A DNA stretch of 64,000 nt from Campylobacteraceae bacterium (lineage in GTDB: Bacteria > Campylobacterota > Campylobacteria > Campylobacterales > Campylobacteraceae): positions 1 through 64,000 of the forward strand of contig JAIRXG010000006.1 of assembly GCA_031268335.1 (NCBI GenBank), given 5' to 3'. The notes beneath the pieces were generated by a model. That model was not told where the DNA came from. It ran no database searches and worked only from the letters and a program-made list of their open reading frames with translations. A program made the position numbers and the translations under genes. The first letter of the stretch is position 1. The number at the start of each line of letters is the position of its first letter. Shown in pieces: positions 17,104 to 25,735 of this stretch.

Positions 17104-18582
17104 CTAAATATCGGAGCCATTTACAAGCATAGAATCTAATGCGATATTGTCGGATAAGGTGCCACCGCCAATATTGTCCACATGAATATTGCCAACTATA
17201 CGATTTGCATTATTGCCGTTAATGGCTTGATTTATTGCAACGTTGTGTTGCATAGTGCCGCGATAAAATTCTCCTGTTATACCGCCAACATACGTATCCC
17301 CATTAACATTTCCTGTGGAGTAACTGTTTGTAATATTGCTGTTAGGAGAAGAGTATCCGACAACGCCGCCAATATAGTAAGTTCCGTTTATATCTCCCGT
17401 TGAGTAACTGTTTGTTATGCGTCGGAAAGTAAGTCCTGCTATACCACCGACCCACTGATCTCCGCTAATGTTTCCGGTAGAGTAACTATTTATAATACTA
17501 ATGTTGCTATTGCCGCCGTCAAAGCTCCCTGTTATGCCGCCAATATAGTAAGTTCCCTTAACGTTTCCCGTTGAGTGACTATTTATGATGTTGTTGCTGC
17601 CATAGTTGGCGGTCTGTCCCACTATACCGCCGACTTGACGAGTGCCGCTAATATTTCCGTATGAATGACTATTTATGATATTGCCGCCACTATAAATCAT
17701 TCCGGCTATACCGCCGACAAGGTCTACTCCTTTAATGTTTCCCGTTGAGTAACTGTTTGTGATGTTACTATTGTAACCAATATAGCCGGCTATACCACCA
17801 ACCCCGTTTCCGCCGCTAACATCTCCCGTTGTATAACTGTTTGTGATACTGCTGCCGTTAACAAACCCCGCTATTCCGCCGACATTCTGTTGAAGTTGTT
17901 GTCCCTTTACTCCTCCATTTAAGTTGTCTATCTCAACGCCAAGATTTTTTATTTGAGCTTTACTGATATGTCCGAAAAGACCAACATGAGTTGAATATGA
18001 ATATACATTTGCGTACAATCCGATGATTTTATGGTTATTGCCGTTAAAGATACCTGTAAATCCGTTAGTTATGTCTCCTATGGGTGTCCAACCAGCCGCA
18101 GTATTTAATATTTCATTTAGAGCTATGTCGTCCAGTAAAATATATTTCCCCGATAAATTGTTGCGAATATTATTTAACTCTACTCCTGTTTGTATCTCCT
18201 GAACATTTGGTATTCCGTAAAAGTTTACATTGCCTGTTATACTGTAGTTTGTATAAGTTGATATATCTATACTGCTATTTGCTTCATATAGAGGGGTAGG
18301 TAAATCGTAGTCTGTTATCAACTGAGCTAAGTCTATCTCTTCTGATAAAATAACTATGCTTTGATTAAAATCCAAATTACTGTCGTAAAAGTTAATAGTA
18401 TATTCACCGGTAGAGTGATCACGAGTTCCGCTATTACTACTACTCTCTCCACCGCAGCCTGCTAAGATAAAAATTAAGAGAAAACCTAAGAGGCAACCAA
18501 GAGAGAGAAAAAGAGAAGAAAATTTCTTAAATTTTCCTAAAAACAAAGCATTTGCTTCATCAACTATTTGCAAATTTTGCAT
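17104..18582 (-). CDS. GLUG-repeat surface lipoprotein, 3' frameshifted
   Basis: This 492-residue secreted lipoprotein is probably surface-exposed or an adhesin. The signal peptide ends LIFILAGCGG (lipobox Cys about residue 44). Residues about 170-440 hold seven to eight repeats of the GLUG type, pattern [VI]GGI.G......ITNSYSTGN..G, spaced 23-29 residues, as in self-assembling beta-solenoid adhesins. The start at 18582 is preferred because AAAGGAAC precedes it; a start 42 nt upstream lacks one. The frame ends at a TAG shortly after NIALDSMLVNGSDI. The normal C-terminus continues in another frame at 16950-17103, so the protein lacks about 50 residues or the site is a sequencing error. It interrupts the organosulfur island on the opposite strand. 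Confidence 0.8.
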   Translation of the reverse strand: MQNLQIVDEANALFLGKFKKFSSLFLSLGCLLGFLLIFILAGCGGESSSNSGTRDHSTGEYTINFYDSNLDFNQSIVILSEEIDLAQLITDYDLPTPLYEANSSIDISTYTNYSITGNVNFYGIPNVQEIQTGVELNNIRNNLSGKYILLDDIALNEILNTAAGWTPIGDITNGFTGIFNGNNHKIIGLYANVYSYSTHVGLFGHISKAQIKNLGVEIDNLNGGVKGQQLQQNVGGIAGFVNGSSITNSYTTGDVSGGNGVGGIAGYIGYNSNITNSYSTGNIKGVDLVGGIAGMIYSGGNIINSHSYGNISGTRQVGGIVGQTANYGSNNIINSHSTGNVKGTYYIGGITGSFDGGNSNISIINSYSTGNISGDQWVGGIAGLTFRRITNSYSTGDINGTYYIGGVVGYSSPNSNITNSYSTGNVNGDTYVGGITGEFYRGTMQHNVAINQAINGNNANRIVGNIHVDNIGGGTLSDNIALDSMLVNGSDI

Positions 18583-18841
18583 TGATGTTCCTTTGTTTTG
18601 GATTTGTAAAATGTAAATTTGCAAAATATACTACTTTCAAGCTTAAAGATAAATATTTATAGATTTTTAGTATGAATATGATGAGAGTTTGATAATAGTT
18701 TAAAATGATAAGTTATAAAAAAATAAAATATATAATTTTGCGGTTTTAAAATGTCAAATTCTGTTTATATATAAATATCCGTTGTTTTTAATAATCTTGA
18801 CTAAACTGATATTATAACTTGACATAATATAAAAAATGTGC

Positions 18842-18847
18842 TATATT
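18842..18847 (+). promoter_or_regulatory. Extended -10 box for the second transporter operon
   Basis: TGTGCTATATT, an extended -10 element, lies 29 nt before the ATG at 18876, with AAAAAGGA in between. No clear -35 is present. The TATATT match is imperfect. Confidence 0.4.
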
Positions 18848-18875
18848 TTCATCATAATTCAAAAAGGATATGTCT

Positions 18876-19856
18876 ATGAAAAAAATATTTTTGTTTGCAA
18901 TGTTATTTGCATTTTTATTTAACCCCTATTTGTTGGCTGACAAAAGCGAGTTAAAAATCGCTAAGCAGTACGGACTTGCATATCTGCCTTTAATAATCGC
19001 GGAAGAGCACAAGCTCATAGAGAAAAATGCCAAAACGCTGGGACTAAGCGATATTAAAGTCGAGTGGATAACCTTAAGCGGCGGCGCTACGGCAAACGAC
19101 GCTTTATTGTCTGGTAGCGTTGATTTGGTATCTGGAGGGGTAGCGCCTCTGATAAGACTTTGGGACAAAACGAAAGGCAAAGTTAAGATTTTGGTATCGC
19201 TCAACGAGGCGCCTCAAATTCTCAATACTTCAAATTTAAAAATTAAAACTTTGCGCGATTTTACCGATAAAGACAAGATAGCCGTTCCTTCGGTTAAAGT
19301 CTCCATTCAAGCTTTAGTGCTTCAAATAGCCGCCGCAAAAGAGTATGGCATTAAAAATTATGATAAATTGGATTATTTGACCGTTACGCTCAAGCATCCT
19401 GACGGCGTTGTCGCTTTAACTTCGGGTAAATCCGAAATTACGGCGCATTTTACGCAAGAGCCTTTCGCGACTATAGAACGACAAAATCCAAACGTTCGCG
19501 AGGTTTTAAACTCTTACGATATATTGGGCGGCAAACACACCTCAAATCTTGTATTTACCTCCGAAGATTTTTATCAAAATAATCCCAAGCTTTCATCAGC
19601 TATTATAGCTGCGATAGATGAGGCTGATAAATGGTTAACGGAGCACAAAAAAGAGGCTGCCGAACTTTATTTAAGAGCGTCAAAATCCAAAGAACCTTTG
19701 GAAATTATAGAGAAGATTTTAAACGATGCCAATAATGTTTATGCCATCAAACCTCTTCCTAATATCACGATTTTCAGCGACTTTTTGTACGATATAGGCG
19801 CTATCAAAACAAAACCTGCAGATTGGAAAGAGTTGGTTTTTGACAAAATTCACTGA
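18876..19856 (+). CDS. ABC substrate-binding protein (group A, copy 4)
   Basis: The fourth group A binding protein, 326 residues, with Sec signal (ending PYLLADK) and the motifs LKIAKQYGLAYLPLIIAEEH, GGATANDALLSGSVDL, FTDKDKIAVPS and ITAHFTQEPFATIE. I prefer the ATG at 18876, 7 nt after AAGGA; the ATG at 18870 is only 1 nt after it. Unlike copies 1-3 it is followed directly by an ATPase (11 nt) and a permease, so it is probably the original receptor of that transporter. Copies 1-3 presumably feed it too. Confidence 0.86.
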   Translation: MKKIFLFAMLFAFLFNPYLLADKSELKIAKQYGLAYLPLIIAEEHKLIEKNAKTLGLSDIKVEWITLSGGATANDALLSGSVDLVSGGVAPLIRLWDKTKGKVKILVSLNEAPQILNTSNLKIKTLRDFTDKDKIAVPSVKVSIQALVLQIAAAKEYGIKNYDKLDYLTVTLKHPDGVVALTSGKSEITAHFTQEPFATIERQNPNVREVLNSYDILGGKHTSNLVFTSEDFYQNNPKLSSAIIAAIDEADKWLTEHKKEAAELYLRASKSKEPLEIIEKILNDANNVYAIKPLPNITIFSDFLYDIGAIKTKPADWKELVFDKIH

Positions 19857-19867
19857 AGCAAACATAA

Positions 19868-20656
19868 GTGTCAAAACCAAATTTCAAAGCAACGCCGTTT
19901 TTGGAAGTAAAAAATTTAACCCTTACCTATAAAACAAGTGAATATTTACTAACAGCTACGGACAATGTGAGTTTTAAAGTTGAAAAGTCGGAAAGGTTGA
20001 TTTTGTTGGGACCTTCGGGTTGCGGAAAATCAACGATATTAAAAGCTATAGGCGGATTTATCAAACCCTCAATCGGCTCAATCATTTTAAATGGAGTTGA
20101 AATTAAAAAACCGGGATTTGACAGAGCAATGGTATTTCAAGAGTTTGACCAACTCTTACCTTGGAAAACCGCTCTTGAAAATGTCGTTTTTGCCATAAGA
20201 GCCGCAAAAAAAATAAGTAAAGAGGAGGCTACGGCGGAAGCTAAACTATTTTTAAAGAAAGTAAATTTGCAAAATTTTGAAAACTCTTATCCGCATGCGC
20301 TCTCAGGCGGCATGAAGCAAAGAGTTGCAATCGCCAGGTGCTTGGCTTTGAAGTCGAAAGTCATATTGATGGATGAACCTTTTGCCTCTTTGGATGCGCT
20401 GACTCGCCAAAAGATGCAAGAAGAGCTTTTGGAACTTTGGAATGAGACTAAATTTACCCTCATTTTTGTAACCCACTCGATAGACGAAGCGGTAACTTTA
20501 GGCACTCGTATAGTTATGCTCTCATCGCATCCGGGAAGGGTCATAGAAGAGATAGACGTTGATTTGCCGTCTATTGATTCGCGTCGTTATCCCGAATTTA
20601 CCGAGCTTAAAGAGAGAATTTCGCAAATTCTCTTTAAAGACGATTATGTTATTTAA
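19868..20656 (+). CDS. ABC transporter ATP-binding protein (second set)
   Basis: A 262-residue ATPase with Walker A GPSGCGKST, LSGGMKQRVAIARCL signature, Walker B VILMDEPFASLD and VTHSIDEAVTLG with the SSHPGRV motif of the TauB/SsuB/NitD group. It starts with GTG, with only a weak ribosome site, 11 nt after the binding-protein stop. It is followed after 11 nt by the permease. The gene order here is receptor-ATPase-permease, unlike the first set (receptor-permease-ATPase), so the two transporters are not a simple duplication. Confidence 0.88.
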   Translation: MSKPNFKATPFLEVKNLTLTYKTSEYLLTATDNVSFKVEKSERLILLGPSGCGKSTILKAIGGFIKPSIGSIILNGVEIKKPGFDRAMVFQEFDQLLPWKTALENVVFAIRAAKKISKEEATAEAKLFLKKVNLQNFENSYPHALSGGMKQRVAIARCLALKSKVILMDEPFASLDALTRQKMQEELLELWNETKFTLIFVTHSIDEAVTLGTRIVMLSSHPGRVIEEIDVDLPSIDSRRYPEFTELKERISQILFKDDYVI

Positions 20657-20667
20657 AAGGCTATAAA

Positions 20668-21552
20668 ATGGCTAAAAACAAGAGAATAGATTCCATCGGC
20701 GATTTGAAAAACAGATATGAAAAAGAGTTAAAGTCCAACTACGCTCAAGAGATAAAAATAGAACTTTCGCTTTTCGAGAGAGTTTTTAATATAGGAGTGG
20801 TAAGAAAAGCTTTTATAATCATAATTTTGGCTTTGGTTTGGCAATTTTACGCCGTATATCTTGATAATGATTTGATGTTTCCGACCTTTTTGGCTACTTT
20901 GAAAGGATTTTGGAGCGTAATTTCAAACGGAGAGCTTGCGGAGAAGACTATAACTTCTTTGAAAGTACTATTCACGGCTTACATATGTGGTATTTTGGCA
21001 GCAGGTACGCTTACTGTTTTGGCTATCACAACAAGAATAGGAACGGATATTTTGGAGGTTTTAACTTCTATGTTCAATCCCCTTCCGGCTATTGCGCTTT
21101 TGCCTTTGGCATTACTTTGGTTCGGACTTGGGTATCCAAGCATCATTTTTGTGATTATACATGCAGTAACGTGGCCGATAGCTTTGAATATATATAACGG
21201 TTTTATGGGAGTTAGCAATACTCTTCGCATGGTTGGTAAAAATTATGAATTAACGGGACTTAGTTTTGTTTTTAAGATATTGATTCCTGCGGCGTTTGCA
21301 AGTATTTTGACAGGTCTTAAAGTAGGTTGGGCGTTTTCGTGGAGAACGCTTATTGCAGCCGAATTAGTTTTTGGCGTAAGTTCGGGCGGCGGAGGGCTTG
21401 GCTGGTTTATATACGAAAAGAAAAATCAACTTGATATAGACCTTGTGTTTGCAGGGCTTTTGACTGTTATCATTATAGGTATACTGGTTGAAAATATTAT
21501 TTTTAAAACCATTGAAAGAAAAACCGTTGTCAAATGGGGTATGAAATTTTAA
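20668..21552 (+). CDS. ABC transporter permease (second set)
   Basis: A 294-residue membrane protein with a soluble N-terminal extension of about 45 residues before the first membrane helix (KAFIIIILALVWQFYAVYL). Five or six helices follow, with the BPD_transp_1 coupling region at KNYELTGLSFVFKILIPAAF (about residues 190-210) and the FNPLPAIALLPLALLWFGLG signature. The SSGGGGLGWFIYEKKNQLD loop recalls NitB/TauC-type permeases. It probably works with the two genes upstream. A TACATGTA palindrome begins 3 nt after the stop. Confidence 0.87.
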   Translation: MAKNKRIDSIGDLKNRYEKELKSNYAQEIKIELSLFERVFNIGVVRKAFIIIILALVWQFYAVYLDNDLMFPTFLATLKGFWSVISNGELAEKTITSLKVLFTAYICGILAAGTLTVLAITTRIGTDILEVLTSMFNPLPAIALLPLALLWFGLGYPSIIFVIIHAVTWPIALNIYNGFMGVSNTLRMVGKNYELTGLSFVFKILIPAAFASILTGLKVGWAFSWRTLIAAELVFGVSSGGGGLGWFIYEKKNQLDIDLVFAGLLTVIIIGILVENIIFKTIERKTVVKWGMKF

Positions 21553-21627
21553 CCTTACATGTAAGGGTTTTTGAGTTAAAAAGTTACTTTAAGTTTAGAC
21601 AAAATTATTTGCAATGAGGAGTGCAAA

Positions 21628-22866
21628 ATGGTTGTGAGAAGCGCGCTTAATTTTGATGATGTAGCGGCAAAATATCCTGAATTTCCGCGGCTTATTATGT
21701 TGAAGACCGATATTCACAGACGCGGCGTGTATTATACGCCAAGAGCTCTTGAAGCAGTGGATGTTACAAAACATCAATTGGGCGGAACTCACATTTTCGG
21801 CACAAGAGACGGCAAACTTACAAAACGTCCCGAAGCTTTTGTGTTAAGAGACGGCACTTCGGTATTGAGTACGCCTACGCCTTTGGAAAACAATCCGTAT
21901 ATAGTTGATTTGATAGATGGCAAACTTATTTTGACCGATAAAAAAAGGGAGATTGAAGAGGTATTTTACTGGGATAAGCCCGACTATTATGACAAAAGGA
22001 CGTCAAGCGGCGCATTGATGCAAAATATAATCGGCGCGCGTTCTCAAAGGCTTTATCTTACTCCAAATCGTTACTGTCATTTTTGGACGGAAGAGCAAGG
22101 ATGTAGATTTTGCGACATAGTAAATAATCTCAAGCAGCAAAAAAACGAAATAGAGATGCAAACGAGGATAAAACCAAAAGATGTGTCCGAAACAATAAAA
22201 GAAGCTTTGAAAGAAAAAGGTAGATTTTCGGCTATATGTATTACTTCAGGTTCGGATTTTCACGGTAATGCGCCGTTTGATAAAGAGGTGGATTATTATA
22301 TTGAGATCCTAAACTCTATCAGCGAAAATTTTACAGCCGCCAAAATTCCTATCCAGCTTGTTTGCACTGCTGTTACAAAAGAGCAGCTAAAAAGAATTTA
22401 CAAAAACACAAATGTGTTGAGTCTTACTATGAATATAGAAGTTTTGAACGAAAATATTTTCAACATCGTGTGTCCGGGTAAAGCCAAATGGGTCGGATAT
22501 AAAGAGTGGAAAAAAAGACTCATAGACGCAGTTGAAATTTTTGGCGAAAATATGGTAAATACAGGCGTAGTCTCAGGTGTGGAATTGGCAGAACCTTTTG
22601 GATTTAAATCCGAAGACGAAGCGCTTGAAAACGTTCTTAAAGAGGCGGACGAACTTGCAAGTTATGGTGTTAGTACAGTAAATATGGTTTGGGTTCCGCG
22701 CCCGAATACATATCTTGCAAATCAAAAAAACGCCTCTTTAGAATATTATGTGAGATTGGCGCAAGGACTTCAAGAGATAAGAAGAAAATACAATCTAAAG
22801 ATAGATTTTGATGATTATAGGCGTTGCGGAAATCATCCGGATTCCGACCTTGCCAGAGTATTTTAA
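21628..22866 (+). CDS. Radical SAM protein with C-x8-C-x2-C motif, copy 2
   Basis: A 412-residue paralogue, same length and clearly closely related to the protein at 11271. It shares CHFWTEEQGCRFC (22075-22113), KTDIHRRGVYYTPRALEAV, SGSDFHG, PIQLVCTAVTKEQLKR, CPGKAKWVGYKEWKKRLIDA and CGNHPDSDLARVF. The central helices differ more (for example GVVSGVELAEPFGFKSED). It has its own ribosome site (GAGGAG) and is 9 nt from the threonine-synthase-like gene, so they are coupled. Two copies in one island, one tied to SsuD and one to a PLP enzyme, suggest a shared reaction step. The reaction is unknown. Confidence 0.8.
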   Translation: MVVRSALNFDDVAAKYPEFPRLIMLKTDIHRRGVYYTPRALEAVDVTKHQLGGTHIFGTRDGKLTKRPEAFVLRDGTSVLSTPTPLENNPYIVDLIDGKLILTDKKREIEEVFYWDKPDYYDKRTSSGALMQNIIGARSQRLYLTPNRYCHFWTEEQGCRFCDIVNNLKQQKNEIEMQTRIKPKDVSETIKEALKEKGRFSAICITSGSDFHGNAPFDKEVDYYIEILNSISENFTAAKIPIQLVCTAVTKEQLKRIYKNTNVLSLTMNIEVLNENIFNIVCPGKAKWVGYKEWKKRLIDAVEIFGENMVNTGVVSGVELAEPFGFKSEDEALENVLKEADELASYGVSTVNMVWVPRPNTYLANQKNASLEYYVRLAQGLQEIRRKYNLKIDFDDYRRCGNHPDSDLARVF

Positions 22867-22875
22867 GGAGGTTAC

Positions 22876-24078
22876 ATGTATGTTACGCATTTGGAGTGCC
22901 CAAAGTGTCAAAGTCGTTTTAATCATCGGAAGTTAGCGCAGCTTTGCGAAAAATGCTCCTCGCCGTTATTGGTGCGATATGACATCAAAAAGATAAAACT
23001 TGAATTTTCCAAAGAAAAATTATTGTCGCGTCCATATAATTTGTGGCGCTATAAAGAGTTGTTGCCGATAATCCAACCCAAAAATATAGTCTCTTTGGGA
23101 GAGGTTATTACGCCTTTGATAAAACTCGATAATTTGGGCAACAAGCTCGGATTTAAAAATCTGTTTTTAAAAGATGAAGGAATGAATCCGGGAGGCAGTT
23201 TCAAGTCGCGCGGAGCAGCGGTTGGCATATCAAAAGCAAAAGAGCTTGGGGTTAAGAGTTTTGCTATGCCGACAAACGGCAATGCGGGCGCAGCATGGGC
23301 GATTTATGCCGCTAAAGCGGGAATCGGGGCAAATATCGTTATGCCAAAAGACGCTCCTCTTATCACAAGAAACGAATGTGCAATTAGCGGAGCAAAACTG
23401 TATTTAGTGGATGGATTGATAAGCGACGCAGGGAAAATAGTCGCTAAAGCCGTTAAAAAATATAAAATCATGGATGCCTCGACTCTCAAAGAGCCTTATC
23501 GCATTGAGGGCAAAAAAAGTATGGGTCTTGAGATAGTTGAACAGTTTGGCTGGAAAATACCGGATGTGATATTATATCCCACAGGCGGAGGAGTAGGGTT
23601 GATAGGTATATATAAAGCTTTGCTTGAGTTGCAAGAACTTGATATTATCAAAAAATTACCGCGTCTTGTAGCGGTTCAAGCTAAAGATTGCGCGCCTATA
23701 GTAAAAGCTTATGATAACAATCAAAAAGAGTCTGTTTTTTGGGAGAATGCTAAAACTATAGCTTTTGGCATTACCGTTCCAAAAGCATTGGGCGATTTTT
23801 TAGCGCTGGAGGCTATTTATGAGACAAAAGGTACGGCTGTAGCTATAAACGACGAAGATATATTAGAATATCAAATGCTGCTTGCAAAAAACGAAGGACT
23901 TTTCATCTGTCCGGAGGGCGCTGCCGTGGTAGCAGCAGCATATAGACTTTTGAAAAACGGCTGGATAAAACCAAATGAAAAAATTGTTTTACTTAACACC
24001 GGAAGCGGTTTAAAATATCCCGATACCGTCAAAATAAATCCGCCGATATTGAGCGTAAATGATGAAATTGAAATTTGA
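22876..24078 (+). CDS. Threonine-synthase-like PLP enzyme with N-terminal zinc ribbon
   Basis: A 400-residue fold-type II PLP enzyme. An N-terminal CxxC...CxxC ribbon (Cys 8, 11, 24, 27) precedes the catalytic core. The PLP lysine is in NPGGSFKSRG (Lys110), with an MPTNGNAGAAWAIYAAKAG phosphate/PLP contact region and GGGVGLIGIYKAL. Known relatives are ThrC-like threonine synthases, threonine dehydratases and archaeal cysteate synthase (phosphoserine plus sulfite to cysteate). The context, after a radical SAM gene in a sulfonate-type island rather than with thrA/thrB, argues against a plain housekeeping role. A sulfite-trapping activity is possible but only inferred. The start codon lies inside a TACATGTA palindrome, preceded by AAGGAGG. 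Confidence 0.72.
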   Translation: MYVTHLECPKCQSRFNHRKLAQLCEKCSSPLLVRYDIKKIKLEFSKEKLLSRPYNLWRYKELLPIIQPKNIVSLGEVITPLIKLDNLGNKLGFKNLFLKDEGMNPGGSFKSRGAAVGISKAKELGVKSFAMPTNGNAGAAWAIYAAKAGIGANIVMPKDAPLITRNECAISGAKLYLVDGLISDAGKIVAKAVKKYKIMDASTLKEPYRIEGKKSMGLEIVEQFGWKIPDVILYPTGGGVGLIGIYKALLELQELDIIKKLPRLVAVQAKDCAPIVKAYDNNQKESVFWENAKTIAFGITVPKALGDFLALEAIYETKGTAVAINDEDILEYQMLLAKNEGLFICPEGAAVVAAAYRLLKNGWIKPNEKIVLLNTGSGLKYPDTVKINPPILSVNDEIEI

Positions 24079-25006
24079 CAGCTTAAGAAAATACATTTTT
24101 TAATACTTGTGGCAATAATATTTTTGTTTTAAATCCCTACATGCATTAAAACTAGGTATTTTAGCGTTTCATGCTTTATGTGTTTTTGTGGTTGCAGACA
24201 AAAATATTCGGCTACTCTACAGTAAATAAAAACACTATCGATATATTTTAAAAATGTATCGCTAAAATTATGATCCTAAAAACTTATGATGATTTTGTGT
24301 ATAGAAGTGTGGAGTATTGATTTAAAGCCCCATTAAGTCGCAAAAAGATAGGTTTAAAAAAATGTGCCATTTGCAATTAGCGCTTATTCATGATTTTAAA
24401 AAATTGCAAATATAATATGCTTTCAAAACGATATTTTATTATAAGATTCACACTGTTTATTTGACGATAAATTTGTGTTAATTGCATCGAATTTAGCGCT
24501 TACATGTAAAAAATTCTACTAATTTAAAAAAAACGAATAAAAAAAGAACAGCGATTTTTGATAATAAAAGTGGGTAGCTTTTAAAATAAGATATAAATAT
24601 AATTTTTATATATAAAAACTTTTTTACAAGGTTACTTATATTGGTAGTATCAAATCGGCGCTACCTAAAAATTTTTTACACGCAAGTAGTAGAAACATGG
24701 ATGCAAAAAAGATGATAAAGAGAAAAACGACCAAAATCCTTATACATATAAAGAACAAAAGAGCATAGCGAGACTTTTATTGCTTAAAAGTCACGGGCTT
24801 GCACCTAAAAAACTCTTTACATGTAAAGGGAAAAAAGGATAAATAAATACCAGCTAACTTCGTTCCGGCAGTTGCTAAAATCTTCTTATATGTAAAAATG
24901 GGCAATAATTTTCGCGCTGCAACGCGTTTCGCGGGTATAAATTTTGTTGCCGCCAAACTTTTTTTAACGATCATAACTAACAGCATCCTAAAAATAAAAA
25001 GCAGGC
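24079..25006. other. AT-rich gap, no gene recognised
   Basis: No supported gene. It contains two TACATGTA palindromes (24501, 24828) and further near-matches (for example TATATGTAA near 24888). GGTAG at about 24643 and CTACC at about 24661 could pair as a small hairpin. A 69-codon minus-strand frame at 24777-24986 has no ribosome site or recognisable family. Confidence 0.5.
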
Positions 25007-25099
25007 TTACTTAGTCGTTTCTTTTCTATGTTGTAGGTAAAGCCTTATAGAAGCATATATTATGCCTATAAGAAAGACCGTTATTGCTGATGTCCACAT
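25007..25099 (-). CDS. Small single-pass membrane protein, 30 residues
   Basis: The 31-codon frame begins ATG at 25099 with an excellent AAGGGGG ribosome site 7 nt upstream. It encodes MWTSAITVFLIGIIYASIRLY followed by a basic LQHRKETTK tail: one hydrophobic helix then a positive cytoplasmic end. It follows a second small frame (25134-25289) by 34 nt. The shape recalls small accessory subunits of membrane enzymes (CydX, KdpF or CcoQ types), but no large subunit is next to it and I do not recognise a family. Confidence 0.55.
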   Translation of the reverse strand: MWTSAITVFLIGIIYASIRLYLQHRKETTK

Positions 25100-25133
25100 G
25101 TTAACCCCCTTAATTTTTGCATCATAGCATATT

Positions 25134-25289
25134 TTATTTGCTTTTTCTGGTTTTAAAATTGCCTGTAACCGTTGCAAATATTTCTATACCGCAACAAGTT
25201 ATCGCCAGCGTTGCGATAAATCCCAAAGTTTTTTTTATTACAGCAGCATTTTTCGTAAAATTTATAGATTTTTCTGCAGCATTTATCAT
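25134..25289 (-). CDS. Small membrane protein, 51 residues
   Basis: An open frame of 52 codons starting ATG at 25289. It encodes a charged N-terminus (MINAAEKSINFTKNAAVIKK), one hydrophobic helix (TLGFIATLAITCCGIEIFAT) and a basic end (TRKSK). No good ribosome site is visible in front, so the start is uncertain. It precedes the 30-residue membrane protein and may be cotranscribed with it. No family is recognised. Confidence 0.4.
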   Translation of the reverse strand: MINAAEKSINFTKNAAVIKKTLGFIATLAITCCGIEIFATVTGNFKTRKSK

Positions 25290-25691
25290 ATAATCAAATT
25301 GAGTTTATATTGTTCGCGGTATTTACAAAGTTTTCCAACTAAGTGATTTTTGGAATATTTATATAAGTAAAAAATGAGATAAAAATTTTTGTTGTTTTTA
25401 GTCCTACATGCAAAATGAAAAATTCTAATTTTTGTGTAAAGAATAAAATTCAACGCAAAATCGCACTAAAATTTTAAAGATATTGATTAAAAATATTTTT
25501 TTGAATACTTCAAGAATTTTGTGTAATATGACTGGTTTTCTTGGAGATTGTTACTTTTTTGCCCATTTCTTAACAGGCTTATCATGCGTAAGTAGCATAT
25601 TATGTAGCGAAAATCTACACTTTTTTTAAATTTTACATATTTTTAGGTGCAAATTTTTTATTATTCAGAAGCTTTTTGGTTATATTTTTAA
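25290..25691. other. Gap upstream of the nuo operon
   Basis: AT-rich intergenic stretch with no ORF or hairpin I can support. It should hold the promoter regions of the nuo operon (+) and of the small membrane-protein pair (-). Confidence 0.5.
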
Positions 25692-25697
25692 TATAAT
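25692..25697 (+). promoter_or_regulatory. -10 box of the nuo operon
   Basis: TATAAT in TTAATATAATTATATTTTAG, 39 nt before the ATG at 25736, followed by AAAGGGAG. It is the only good candidate near the operon start. Confidence 0.5.
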
Positions 25698-25735
25698 TAT
25701 ATTTTAGTTATGCAATCAAAGGGAGATGTTTGCCT

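Noticed and set aside
17104-18582. Internal tandem repeats as a satellite or CRISPR
   Set aside because: The periodicity (23-29 codons) comes from GLUG protein repeats in a coding frame.
22876-24078. Housekeeping threonine synthase as a firm call
   Set aside because: The ThrC-like fold is clear, but the context (radical SAM gene, sulfonate island, no thrAB nearby) makes the specific role uncertain.
24777-24986. 69-codon minus-strand frame upstream of the small membrane proteins
   Set aside because: No ribosome site and no protein-like motif; it contains TACATGTA-like elements that explain the openness.
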